Origin: Talaromyces rugulosus
Taxonomy: Eukaryota > Ascomycota > Eurotiomycetes > Eurotiales > Trichocomaceae
Reading direction: 5' to 3'
Assembly: GCF_013368755.1 (NCBI RefSeq)
Contig: NC_049565.1
Span: forward strand, 4,774,001 to 4,838,000
Length of the DNA stretch: 64,000 bases
A program made the position numbers and the translations under genes. The notes beneath the pieces were generated by a model. That model did not search any database. It was not told the origin of the DNA and saw only the letters and a list, made by a program, of their open reading frames with translations. Below are positions 10,538 to 21,708 of this stretch, piece by piece (the stretch's first letter is position 1; every line of letters begins with the position of its first letter).

Positions 10538-11695
10538 TTAAAAGTCGAGGTCCATCCCCGTTCCCATCGCCATGTCATGCTTCAACCCGTTTCCGACTAC
10601 GTTGCTGTCGTTCATTGACTCGTTCATAACGCGTTCCGGTGATCGTTCAGAAGCGCGAAGGATTTCGCTGCCTTCGAAGTTGATGGGTGCAGATCGGAGG
10701 TTTTGCAGGCAGGTGTCGACAGTGGAGCCAACAAGCTGGCCTTCGGTCAAGTCCTCCTTGAACAGGAAGAAATAAGAGCGTGGATCAAACTCTAGAGCAG
10801 CTGACATAGGGGACGTAGCAGTTCCAAAAGTCGAGGTTGCAGCCATAGGTTCGGTGACGGGCAGGGCAGCAACGAGATAGGCATTGAGGCTGCGGTTTTT
10901 TAGAAGAATGCGGGCGCTGTGCAGATACCGGCCGAAGTGGTTATTGATGTATTTTTCCCACCCGCAAATCGCAGGCGCCAGGTCATCGCGGTTGACTCGC
11001 TGCCAGCTGATCCCGAGCAAGAGGGTGACATCGTCGACACGAGGTTCGTCAATCGAAGTAAAAACGCCCGAGTTTCCGAAAGAGCGGCGGTCATCGTCGT
11101 GGGTGGTCGATTGAAGTCTTTGCTGCATACAAGCAAGCGACACGTCGTCTAATCCGGGAGCAGAGACGTCGAGACGCTGGGATTTGCGACTGGGAGCAAT
11201 AGAGGATCCAGCATCCTGGTGTCTGGATGAGACCGGAGGCGCCAAGGCAGCCTGTTTCTCCGCGGTTTCTTCGAACCACGTGCCTGTCTGACTATCTGCA
11301 GACAATGCCATGCCAGTCCGAGGGTTCAGCAAGACCATGCCTTCACCGTAAATTGGCTCCTCCACGACAGGTTTAGGAGGCGCTGCCTTGGTAGCGGCAG
11401 CAAGGGGCTCACGACGCTGCTCGTTGGAATCATCACTGTCATCACGGGATCTCTTTCGTGACTGGTTCGTGAATGCAGGCCTTGGATTTGCCATGGGTTT
11501 CCATGAGGGGGAATACCGCGCGGATGCTTTGGAGGAGCTCGCAAAAGGCGCGTTGTCCAAGGACCACGAGCCGGAGTCGAAGGCCTGCAGGCCCTGGACG
11601 GACTGGGAAGGGAATTGAAAGGACGGATGGTTCTGGGAATGGGGAAGGACCATGGCCGGACCTTGGGAGACGCGGTCAAAGAGGAGTGGACTCAT
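10538..11695 (-). CDS. Conserved fungal protein of unknown function
   Basis: This intronless gene encodes 385 aa from the ATG at 11695 (MSPLLFDRVSQGP). The open frame continues to 11791, but that part overlaps promoter-like sequence. Features include a basic KRSRDDSDDSNEQRRE patch near residue 85, which could be a nuclear signal, and a YGEGMVLLNPRTGMAL block near residue 120. A folded-looking second half has WQRVNRDDLAPAICGWEKYIN and HFGRYLHSARILLKNRSLNAYLVA. No named domain is recognised. The upstream region has a long pyrimidine-rich tract on the coding strand, typical of constitutively expressed fungal genes. I infer a regulatory or nuclear role weakly. Confidence 0.75.
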   Translation of the reverse strand: MSPLLFDRVSQGPAMVLPHSQNHPSFQFPSQSVQGLQAFDSGSWSLDNAPFASSSKASARYSPSWKPMANPRPAFTNQSRKRSRDDSDDSNEQRREPLAAATKAAPPKPVVEEPIYGEGMVLLNPRTGMALSADSQTGTWFEETAEKQAALAPPVSSRHQDAGSSIAPSRKSQRLDVSAPGLDDVSLACMQQRLQSTTHDDDRRSFGNSGVFTSIDEPRVDDVTLLLGISWQRVNRDDLAPAICGWEKYINNHFGRYLHSARILLKNRSLNAYLVAALPVTEPMAATSTFGTATSPMSAALEFDPRSYFFLFKEDLTEGQLVGSTVDTCLQNLRSAPINFEGSEILRASERSPERVMNESMNDSNVVGNGLKHDMAMGTGMDLDF

Positions 11696-11989
11696 GGTGG
11701 CAGCGTGGTTGTATATATATGCTGAGGGAACCTGTTTATCTAGAGGTGAGTCTAAGGAACAGTTAGAGCAACCTTTGGGATCAGAGGCCACGACAAATCA
11801 AATCAAAAATCAAGCACGTGGGACGCGAAAGTGCAAGTCGGGCGCGTGGGAGGTATAGTCGACAGTGTGGTGTAGGACGGCGCAGACAGCAAGAGGACGA
11901 GCGCAATTGGCGACGCGAGGTATATAGTAGTAGCAAAGTAGTATGGTAGTAGTGGGAAGAATTGGTTTGAGTAGACCGAGGGGGAGCGG

Positions 11990-12062
11990 TGAGGCGAAGA
12001 AAGAGAGAGGGGGAGAGGGAGGAGAGAAGAGAAGAGAGAGGAGAGTTGAAAGACGAGGAAAG
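11990..12062. promoter_or_regulatory. Purine-rich tract (CT-rich on the coding strand)
   Basis: About 70 bp of almost pure GA on the plus strand lies roughly 300-370 bp upstream of the unknown gene ending at 10538. Read on that gene's strand it is a CT-rich box of the kind found near transcription starts in filamentous fungi. No other element is recognised in this leader. Confidence 0.4.
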
Positions 12063-14322
12063 GGTCAGGCGAGAGCCCGGCACATCTGGGGGGTTCCAGC
12101 GATGCGTCGCGAGAGGTCGAGGCCGCTGACGGAGGCTGCGATGCAATGCGGAGAGCCCGCCGGCCAATAGCGCCGCGAGCTCCTGGCCGGTGGGGCAGCA
12201 GCCAGCCACCGCCAGCCAGTGACAGCGCGTTCCCGCCGGGCCAATAGGAGGCCGGCACCGGGGCGCGCTAGGCCCGATGGGGCCGCCACCCGTGCCCTCC
12301 GCTGCTGCCGGGCTCGGAGCTACGCAAGCCTTTGCGTAGTCTTGGCGCCCCGCTTCTCGGCGAAGACGGGCCTTTCTATTGGGCAGCGGCGAGGCGGCCC
12401 CACTGGCTATTCCGACTCGCATGCCTCAGGTAGGATTAGCAGGAACTAGCCGGCTTCGGACTAGCGCATGGCCAGCCTCACTTTCCCTCCTTGGACCTTG
12501 CCATGTTGACTCCAGCTGAATCTGTTGGTGCATGTTTGGCCGCCACAGCCTAATGCGAGTTGCACACAAACCATGCGTGGTGTGGAACGAGGCTCCGAGG
12601 GATGTATGCGTCTCAACTGTGTCGGTGAGTGCCAGTATCGGGGAATATTGCCATTGGAGCGGTTTTTGCTCACTGAAAGCCCATCATCAAGCCACTATAG
12701 TACTAAGCCCTCTAGAAATAAAGATTCCGCTTACATCTCACCAAGTGGTTCTGGCTGGTACAAATACCTTTTAATTGAATAATTTCCGTTATCATGTCAG
12801 TTCCCCTGGATTTTCGATCCGCAGGAATTATCCTTACTATCCACCCCGGATTCGCGAGGTCTAGGATCTCGACCAGTACATAAGAATGAGGTCCAAACAC
12901 CAGTAAGAGTACAACTCGGACAATAATTATACACTCTCACAGGTTGTGTGGCTGGCTCCGCCGAATATCGCCGCTTTAGCTGCAACTTCCTACCGTGGAA
13001 CTGTGAAGCGACGAGGCAGTATTTATCAGGACTATCTTAATCGAGGAATTGATTCAATGGTATCGCGAGAATGGAGAGTATTGCAAACGTCCATTTAAAA
13101 AAACACTGGTTCATGAATTGAAGGAAAATGGGATTCTCATGTATTCTGAATCGCTGGACGAGTGGGAACTATGGCATCACTTTGAATGGGAATTGGAGGC
13201 CGATGAGGACGATGAGGATGATGATCCAAGATATTATGTGGATTCCGATCACGAATGTCCCCCCGATGATGAGGATCTGCGCCGTGAATATGCCGGGGAA
13301 GAATACTTTGATTATTTAGAGTATCCCGATGATTAACCGATGCTCGATAAGTAGAGCCCTGTGAAGAACGAGTCATGATTGTCCCTCTAGACTTGACAAT
13401 ATACGTGACCCACACTCATCATCAGCTTATCGTAAACCCAAATAATTATGGATCAGTAAAAGTGTCTCTAATTGTGTTGGATTATATGATTCTGGGATTG
13501 GCCTCGGTTAGTTAGTCCATCCCCACGACCAGCGCTACCTTGGGGAGATCACGTACACACTACAAATTGTATAAATACTATATTTGACGCTGAGTTGACC
13601 AGGAATCTTCCTATTTGTTCGCAATTACCAGAATTCTCCAATTTTCCGTCAAATAGCCGGCTCAAGCCAGCATACCATTTACTATAGAACACCGTAGCGA
13701 ATGACGTGAATTTGCCGCTCACATGTGATAAATTGCTTCTAAATTGCTTCAGCAGTTGTTGTTTACCATTCATATTTCTTTTCATTGTAATTTCGACGCC
13801 GTACATGCGAACTCCTGAGTACAAGTACCCGGTCTAATAGCCGAAGCAGCATTCTAGTTGCAAAAAAACCCACTTCTATGATGATGTAGAGATTGCTCTA
13901 CGACTTCATTCTGGAATCAAGCTCCCTGGACCATCTTCCATTTGCTAGGATACTGCTACTTAATCTATCGTGTTACGTGCCCTGCACAGAGCATGGTCGA
14001 AGCTAATGCACTTTATAAAAGTAGCTCTCCATAATAAGGTTACCCCGCGTCGATCATCCTTGCCTTCGATGTTATGTAGTATAGGATGAATATAAAAATC
14101 GCCCTGGTAAAATAAAATTACCCTATTGGTCGAAATAGCAGCAGGAACAGCAAACACGGAGGAGTTTGTGGGTATAAAACCTGGGAATATAATCGTGAGA
14201 CTGATGAGAGATCGATTAAATTGTTATACAGCTTATAAGCACACCAGTGGCTTATAAACATTGATATAAACATTCAGTCGCGCTCATCAGGTGGTTCAAT
14301 ATCATTGTCTTAATTAGCCGCC
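12063..14322. other. Gene-poor spacer with one possible acidic exon
   Basis: About 2.3 kb separates the unknown gene from the fucosidase. A frame open from 13007 to a stop at 13336 encodes a strongly acidic segment (ADEDDEDDDP and CPPDDEDLRREY). It lacks an ATG of its own and could be the last exon of a small gene whose first exons lie between 12790 and 13000, or a gene remnant. No domain is recognised. The rest looks non-coding. Confidence 0.3.
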
Positions 14323-16364
14323 ATGAAGTTTGTGCGTTCCGTCATTCTTTCCATACTGTTCACATTGGCCAGCGCTTCCTTCAAAGGTAAGTTTTTCAGA
14401 TGGACAGCGCAAATTAGCCAATCTAAGACTGAAAAAACTATTTGCAAATAGATTCTGCACAGCTAAAGATCACCTCGGCCAAATCGAGTCCAAGATGGGC
14501 CGAATGCGGCAAAAGCTGTGTTGGGCGAATGCAACTTGTTGATGTCACTTTGAACAATACAGGAACTTCTGTCTGGATAACCTCAGATGACAGCCTTCAG
14601 GTCAGGATCGAATCAGACAAGCTCCATACGATTCAACCGGCAACTGTGAAGCGGCTTCGACCTGGTGATTCTGCAATTGTAGAGATCGGTGTTCAAAATA
14701 CAGCTGGTGTCGCCCAGGGCTCGACAGGACCAGCTACGGCCGTCGCTCAATGGAGCAATAATAATGCATCTGTGGCGCTAACTTTTAATGCCACCTATGG
14801 TCTGCCATCATATTCACCAAATCCAGAATCAGTGAACGCCCACGAGTCTCCAGATTGGTTCAAGGGTGCCAAGTATGGAATATTCATTCACTGGGGAGTC
14901 TACTCTGTCCCTGCATATGGGAATACGGGCAAGAACGAAAGTTATGCCGAATGGTAAGGTCCTCGTTTCATATATTGGCATACAACATTACTAAAAGTGG
15001 AGCCTGCTAGGTACTGGGATCACCAGATTAACCCCGAGGACCCAACTATGACATACCAATATCATCTAGAAAAGTATGGCGCCGATGTCGTGTACGATGA
15101 CTTCATTGCCAACTTTACCGTGTCAAACTGGGACCCGAAGGAATGGGTTGATCTGATCAACGATGCTGGAGCGCGCTATTTTGTGCCCACGACCAAGCAC
15201 CATGAGGGCTTTGCGCTTTTTGACATGCCATCCAACGTGTCCGAGCGAAATTCTATTAAACAAGTGCCACATCGTGATCTTATCAAGGTGAGCGCTGTCT
15301 TATCTCCTGATATATATCAATAACAAACATCCAATAACCGTCTGTAACGTCTAGGAACTTTTTGACGCGGCCAAGAAGTACCAGCCCCAACTACACCGAG
15401 GCACCTATTTCAGCCTGCCAGAATGGTTCAACCCGGCGTACTCAAAGTACGCTAATGGACAGTTTGGCGTGGGTGCGTTTAAAATACTATAGTCTTTTTC
15501 TACATGTAATCTCGCTGATAAAAAAAAACACGACTAGGCCCTCCGAGAAATCCCTACACAAACAAGACGGTGCCGTACACCGGGTTTGTTGAAGTAGACG
15601 ACTTTCTCACCGATATTCAACTTCCACAAATGAATATACTTGCATACGACTACGATACTGACATCATGTGGTGTGATATCGGAGGCCCGTCTCTTTCGGA
15701 TGATTTTGCGGCATCATGGTTGAACCATGCCCTTCAACAGAACAGACAAGTAACCTTTAATGACCGTTGTGGCTCTGTTAATGGCGTCGCCATTAATGGT
15801 GATTACGCGACACCTGAATACGCCAGCACAACATCGCTATCCCCCCAGCACTGGGAGGCTTGCCGAGGCATGGATCCGTTTTCGTTCGGTTATAACTACA
15901 TGACCCCAGACTCAGATTATCTCAATGCAAGTTCAATCGTGACTACGCTTGTCGATATTATATCGAAGAATGGGAATTTATTGCTCGATATCGGACCAAA
16001 AGCCGATGGAACAATTGCCAGTATTATGCAGACAAATCTTCGCGCTGCGGGCGAGTGGATCAGAGCGCATGGTGAGAGTATCTTTGATACCAAATACTGG
16101 CCGAATGGACCAGGCAGTGGCAATTTTCGCTATACCACGACCAATGACGCATTCTATATTCACTATTTGGTGAAGCCAGGTGACTCTCTTACAGTACCTG
16201 ATGCAGTCCCGTATCTTCCAGGCGACAAGGTTACGGTGGTTGGTGGCTCCGAGAATGGAGTTGTGGTTGATTCGAGACTTGTTGGCCAGAACCTAGTGCT
16301 GTCTATCCCCGAGGACATATCCTCGGCAGACAATTATACGTGGACGTTTAAAATTAGCTATTAA
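14323..16364 (+). CDS. Secreted alpha-L-fucosidase, GH29
   Basis: Exons are 14323-14386, 14452-14953, 15011-15287, 15355-15472 and 15538-16364, encoding 595 aa. The first ~20 residues form a signal peptide (MKFVRSVILSILFTLASA), so the enzyme should be extracellular. A beta-rich N-terminal segment of about 130 residues precedes the GH29 barrel, which opens with KYGIFIHWGVYSVP and SYAEWYWDHQ. KHHEGFALFD follows. The catalytic nucleophile is expected at Asp367 in MWCDIGGP. GH29 enzymes remove alpha-linked L-fucose from glycans and xyloglucan by a retaining mechanism. All five exons join in frame at consensus sites, and the gene looks intact. The N-terminal extension before the barrel is unusual for minimal GH29 proteins and may be an accessory domain. 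The spacer upstream is AT-rich, and no operator was recognised. Confidence 0.92.
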
Positions 16365-17214
16365 AACGGGCTTGCTAAGGTTGAAAGAAGAAGCTTGGAT
16401 ATATCATTGAATATGCTGAGTAATGTTGATAGCTTAATACATATGACTTTTTACAAATTCGAAATACTAGGCCCCGATGAGAAATTCTGCACATACCACT
16501 ATTACAATAAAAATAAATTTTTAATTTCTAGGTTATTTTTGGAATTCCTTTTGTTTAATAGTTTCGTTAGATGTGTATGATCTTTCCGTTTGCGGTGATG
16601 ACTGTTGGCTGCCCGTTTACGTCGCCTAATGTCACCATAAAAATATGAAGAATATGGCCAAGATACTATAATCTCCCTTTTTTTCAGCGTGGTAATTTTC
16701 AAGTCGATACTCAACAAGTTGTCCAACCACAGCGCGACATTCCAGCCACATCACCAAAGACAAGCAAAGTCATACAATTGACCGCAGCTGAAACATGACA
16801 TCTGATGACAGCATCAACTCCCGCATTGAGTAGCTTAACCCAAAAAGTCTCAGCCACGAAAGTCTAGACCCTGGACCTAGTTTTAACTTCTCGATACCGG
16901 TCCGGGTTCATTGACTTTCGGCTTTGCCTACAATGCTTCCATGGTTGACGGATTCCAGACATTACAATGGAGATTCAAAGATCCTGACTCGAGCAAGGCG
17001 ATTGGTTTATTGAACAAGAGCTCTCGATAATGGCATTGTCGGAGAAGGAGAGTCATGACGTGCGATATTCTTTTTACAGAATGCAACGAGGACGGATATA
17101 AAACCCCAATATGCTAAACTCAAGGGCTTCTGGTGGTTTTGTCGCCATTTATATTACATATTAACAGATTTTAGAGAACTTTCTCGCCTGAAACCCCGTC
17201 CTCAAGCCGCAAAA
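16365..17214. other. Intergenic: fucosidase 3' end and aquaporin promoter
   Basis: About 850 bp. The proximal part is AT-rich. The distal part carries a TATAAA at 17097-17102, about 115 bp before the aquaporin start. No gene is seen, and no copy of the CGG-N5-CCG motif found further downstream was noticed here. Confidence 0.5.
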
Positions 17215-18429
17215 ATGCGTTTTGGATCACGAAACCCCCGGCAAACTGGCGATGGACTCGCTTCGATATCTCAGAGTCGCAACGCCATGCAGCTTCCCAT
17301 GCTTCATCTCCCCGATTCCACCCGCAACAATGCCGTAGCCACTTTGGGGGAGTTCGTCGGGACATTCCTGTTTCTTTTTTGGTCCTTTGCAGGAACCCAG
17401 ATCTCCAACACTCCAAAGCCGCCTGATGGAGCAAATCCTAATACGTCAAACTTGCTGTTTGCGTCTCTGGCCTTTGGCTTTTCGTTGACTGTGAATGTGT
17501 GGGCCTTCTTTCGGATTACGGGGGGACTCTTTAACCCTTCGGTATGACTACCCGGTACATGTATCTCCTAGTAATTACCGGACTGACGATTGAATCTACA
17601 GGTGACAATGGCACTGTTTCTGGTTGGCGGTCTTCCCGCGATACGCAGTGTCCTCGTCATCATCGCCCAGATCCTGGGCGGTATATGCGCGGCAGCTGTA
17701 GTATCAGCTTTGTTCCCAGGAGACCTCAACGTCGAGACTACTCTTGGTGGTGGTGCAAACGTAGCCCAGGGGCTTTTCATTGAGATGTTCCTCACCTCCC
17801 AGCTAGTCTTCGTTGTCATCATGCTCGCTGTTGTCAAGCACAAGTCTACATTCCTAGCTCCCGTTGGCATTGGGCTTACGTTCTTCCTCACCGAGCTCTG
17901 CGGTATGTACAATATGTTTCTTTTTTGCGCTTCACGTTCCAACAAAATATCTGAGATAAAAATAGGTATCTACTACACTGGTGGCTCACTCAACTTCGCC
18001 CGCTCCCTCGGTCCCGCCATCGTGAACCGTCATTTCCCACACTATTTTTGGATCTACTTTCTAGGCCCGGTCCTTGGCTCAGGCCTCGCATCTTGCTTCT
18101 ACGCCCTTTTAAATACGATGCGGTATCAGACTTGTAATCCCGGCCAAGACGGCGATGGCTCCGAGACAGCGACCCTTATTCCTTCTAACAGCGTGTCGAA
18201 TCATAATACTGAAACTGGTGGTGCTGGCACGGCGGCATATAACGGAGCCCCGAAGCATCGACGAAATGAGTCTGAGGCTACGGCCGTGAGTCCTTCGAAC
18301 GACTATGGGAGTCGCTTGAGCGAGGAACCGCAAAGGAGTACTCACCATGACAATCATGTTACGCCGGTAGTGCCGACTACGCCGCAAGGACCCCTGGGTT
18401 CAGTTTACGACAAGCAGGAGAGGGTATAA
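17215..18429 (+). CDS. Aquaporin (MIP family) with atypical NPA boxes
   Basis: Exons are 17215-17541, 17602-17902 and 17966-18429, giving 363 aa. Six hydrophobic helices are arranged as in MIP channels, beginning with LGEFVGTFLFLFWSFAGT. The two pore boxes, normally Asn-Pro-Ala, read NPS (GGLFNPSVTMALF, across intron 1) and NFA (GGSLNFARSLGP, exon 3). The arginine after the second box, which lines the selectivity filter, is kept. A C-terminal hydrophilic tail of about 110 residues is rich in Ser, Asn and Gly. The family passes water or small solutes such as glycerol through membranes. The altered boxes make substrate prediction unsafe. Introns were set by consensus donors GTATGA and GTATGT and by frame. 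Confidence 0.9.
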
Positions 18430-19154
18430 CATGTTTTATGTCACACTCAGAGGGACTCCTGTCCAATAGATGGGCCCTCGATGTAGTTATATTAAGCCTT
18501 AATAAGAAACAATACCTGTTGAGTAAAAATAAATTCTAGACTAAAGTACATTTTGTTCAATAGATATATTCAAGAACCCGTGAGAGACAGTTGACTGAAA
18601 TACGGAAATGACTTGCAATCTCTTGAACATGAATAGCATAATCGTTCCTGGTGGCATGTGTACAACTTTCAAGAAGAGGAACCGTATGGCGGAAACAAAG
18701 ACGATGCGCGATTCGCCGTCGACTTTGAATTTGCCATTTCTGGATGTATGAGTATGATATCACGGGCATTGTTCCGGTGAACGATGTTGATGTTTTGGGG
18801 ATGCGGAGGCCGTGAGATTAGATCAATAGATTTCATAGACAATGCACTAGCAAGTAATTGAAGTAATTGAAAAGAAATCGTAGACAGCTCTTCATATATA
18901 ATTAAGAAGTTATAATATTTTTGAATTATCAATTGATTACTATTGATAATATTCCTCTCACTTCTTAATTTGAACAGCACAGAAAAATATAAGCCTTAAA
19001 TGATGCCCCCTGTAGACCATTGCGTTAATCCTATGTTATATTGCCATCAGTTAACATCTTCTTACCCTGCTTGGTTACAGGGATTGTCTCTGTGTTTTTC
19101 TGGTCTCTAGCACCAAGTTAGCCTCGACAAGAATATAAATATCGGTGTGGTATC
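18430..19154. other. Convergent intergenic region, AT-rich
   Basis: This spacer of about 725 bp lies between the 3' ends of the aquaporin and the sugar-type transporter. It is AT-rich. One partial match to the cluster motif (CGGAAATGACT, 18605-18615) lacks the second half-site and lies at gene ends, so it is not counted. No gene is seen. Confidence 0.5.
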
Positions 19155-20851
19155 TTACAATCCGTCATCTGAATCCTGCCCTTCCAGTAATGAAGGGCTG
19201 TCTCGTTTCCAAGGCATCTTAGAGGCGGAAATCCACGGCCCACTGAAGATACGTTCGATTTCTTCCACGCTGCATCCTGCAATTTCAGGAACAAGAAGGT
19301 ACACGTATAAAAGAGCCACAACGCACCAGGCCGCGAAAAAAATAAACGCGCCCCAGTTATCAGTCCGCGACAGCAGCGATGGCAACCCAAAGGTCATGGC
19401 GTAATGGAACAGCCAGTGGAAAGTCGAAGACAATGCGGCGCCAAAGGATCTAATGCGGTTTGGCCATAGCTCTCCACCAAAGACATACGGAAGAGTGAGA
19501 AGACCTTTTTAAGACATTAAAAAAAAATGACCTGTGGTAATAGAGTGATTGACTTACCAATAGTATATCCAAAGGCGTGTAGGAATATCGATGCAAGTGC
19601 TGCCTCTCCGGCAGCATGGGATGCACCATTCTCTTGTTGGAACTTGAGGTATATCCCAAGATACAAATCCGATATCATCTGAATTGAAATACCGAGAAAC
19701 AAAGAATTTCGGCGTCCAAGGGCGTCGATGAAGAAAAACGACGTGAATATCGCAAAGAAAAACTTGGACATAGCGTACATGCCGTTAAGAAACAGGTTTC
19801 GAGTAGAGCTTCCGGCCAGGCCGAGAACCTGCAGGATAGGTATGAAATAATTTGTTATTGAGTTTCCGCCTGATAGCTGTGGGAATGCGTATAGTATCAA
19901 GGCCTGTTGAACGCGACGTAGGTTCGACGGTACTGTAAACGTTTCCTTGATACAGCCGACAATCTTGAAAGAAGAGCCTTGACCAAACTCGGAAGTCTCG
20001 TTCTCCGACCGGATAGATTCAGTGATACTCTGAATCTCTTCGTGGAGCAGAGGATGATCAGCTTGCAGGCATCGAAGCCTGACGAGGGATTCGACGGCCT
20101 TTTCATGCTGATCAGACATGATAAGCCACCGGGGCGACTCGCAAAGAAAGAAACTAGCCACTACCCAAAGGAACATAAACACACAAGGGGCAAGCCACAC
20201 AACCTGGTATTGTAGTCTGCTTGATTCAATGTGTAATTCCACACCGTACACGCAAAATGTCGACACCATCAAGCCTACAGTCATTGATACTGAATACCAT
20301 GCAGTCAGCAGCCCGCGGATTTCCGTCGGGGCGATCTCGACAATTGAAATAGGGCCGGTGACGCCTAATGCCCCAATTCCGAGACCAGATATAATTCGAG
20401 CGGCATACAATCCGGCCAACCCGGGGCTGAACATGGAAACAAGTTGCCCAATAATCCAGACGGCGCTATACAGACGAAACGACCACAGGCGGCCAATGCG
20501 GTCATTGATAAAGAATGACAGAGCAGCACCGGCTGCGTCGCCAAGATAGACGAGAGAAACAATATTCCTGACTGCACCTGCGTCGGATCCGGAGCTAACA
20601 CCAAAGTGGTCTTGGAAACCTGCAAGCGATGCCACTGTGGATGCCGAGCCTTGATCCCATGCTGTAGATATCGTCAATAAGTTTGTTGATGAGACGATAG
20701 ACCTTGACTCACTCAAAGGCACGGCGGTGGCCGCGTACATCAACGACGAAACCAGCAGACTCGGGTTGAGGATAACCTCCCTCGGTAATGATTTAATCTT
20801 CCTCCCATAGGTGGCCACGGTACTCCTACTGAGGATTTCTTTGACGCCCAT
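19155..20851 (-). CDS. MFS sugar-porter family transporter
   Basis: Exons on the minus strand are 20851-20713, 20661-19558 and 19504-19155, giving 530 aa. Sugar-porter signatures are present: WDQGSASTV after helix 1, FFINDRIGRLWSF for the loop 2-3 motif, CESPRWL at the central loop, IDALGRRNSLF in loop 8-9, and a degenerate PETKG end (LLVPEIAGCSVEEIERIF). Twelve hydrophobic segments fit a plasma-membrane importer. The 51-bp intron at 20662-20712 is a multiple of three without a stop, so retention would insert 17 residues; the GTGAGT donor and the fit to the family argue that it is spliced. Two CGG-N5-CCG sites lie about 200 and 415 bp upstream, matching those of the oxidase, dehydrogenase and regulator genes. 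The substrate is unknown. Confidence 0.9.
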
Positions 20852-21048
20852 ACTCGATACTATCTTTCTTCTGGGACTGCAGTGACTCTAGTGTCAGAGC
20901 TCGAAAAAACAATGTACTTAGAGGAATCCATCGGTAGAGAAAAGACCCCCAAAAGCTACCTTTAAAGAGTTCCTTATCAAAGTGTCTTCCGCACTTGTCC
21001 CCGTTCTTCGTTGTGCGGAGAGGTCATGAATGTGGAGAAATTAAATTT

Positions 21049-21059
21049 CGGTAATTCCG
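21049..21059 (-). promoter_or_regulatory. CGG-N5-CCG site 1 (transporter promoter)
   Basis: The plus strand reads CGGTAATTCCG; on the minus strand it is CGGAATTACCG. It fits the consensus CGGAAWTRCCG shared by six sites between 21 and 28 kb. It lies about 200 bp upstream of the sugar-type transporter start. Inverted CGG triplets with a fixed spacer are the known binding geometry of Zn2Cys6 dimers. Confidence 0.6.
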
Positions 21060-21264
21060 AAAAAGCTTCACGATAAACTGGATTGCCCCTATTGGCTGTA
21101 TATACCAGCTTGTTAGCCACGAGGCACCACTTTGATTAACAGTGGAGAGCCCTTATCGAATAAATACAAATGCCATGAGATCATAAAGTTTGTGGTGCCG
21201 GGCTCGTTCCCCTGCTTTTCGTGGACGGCATCTCGACTTTCTCGGCTTTATCATGCACCTCTTT

Positions 21265-21275
21265 CGGAAATACCG
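21265..21275 (+). promoter_or_regulatory. CGG-N5-CCG site 2 (transporter promoter)
   Basis: CGGAAATACCG differs by one base from the identical triplet of sites near the oxidase, dehydrogenase and regulator. It lies about 415 bp upstream of the transporter start. The other flank of this spacer is the 3' end of the membrane-protein gene, so the transporter is the only plausible target here. Confidence 0.6.
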
Positions 21276-21708
21276 GCTGATATACTTAGTTTATCACCTT
21301 TGCATTGGGCAGATTCGATTCTTTTCCAAGGCTGGAAAAGTTCCGCATATTTTACTTGGGGGCAAGTACATGTATAATATATCGACCTGGAAACATTTTA
21401 CTATATAATTTCTTACTGAGCGAGCTATTCCTGCTTTTCTGATAATTCTGAATATCACTGGGCTCTTAGCTACATAATTTCTTAGCGATATTATGTAGCT
21501 ATTTATATGTGCCATTTCTACCTAACTCTGAATTGTTTCAGAGCCAAGTCGTCTCTGATTGTAAAGGATAGAAGCACGCCCTCACAAAATTTATTAAGAT
21601 CTTAGTTATTATTTGTTTGAACACTGAAGACCGTGTTTTTTTTGTCAAAATGGACATTTGTTAGAGAAACATGTGTGTGCGTGCATGGTGTTCAATAAAC
21701 TAGGGAAA

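Noticed and set aside
18605..18615. CGGAAATGACT, a partial match to the regulon motif
   Set aside because: It lacks the CCG half-site and lies between two gene 3' ends, so it is unlikely to be an operator.
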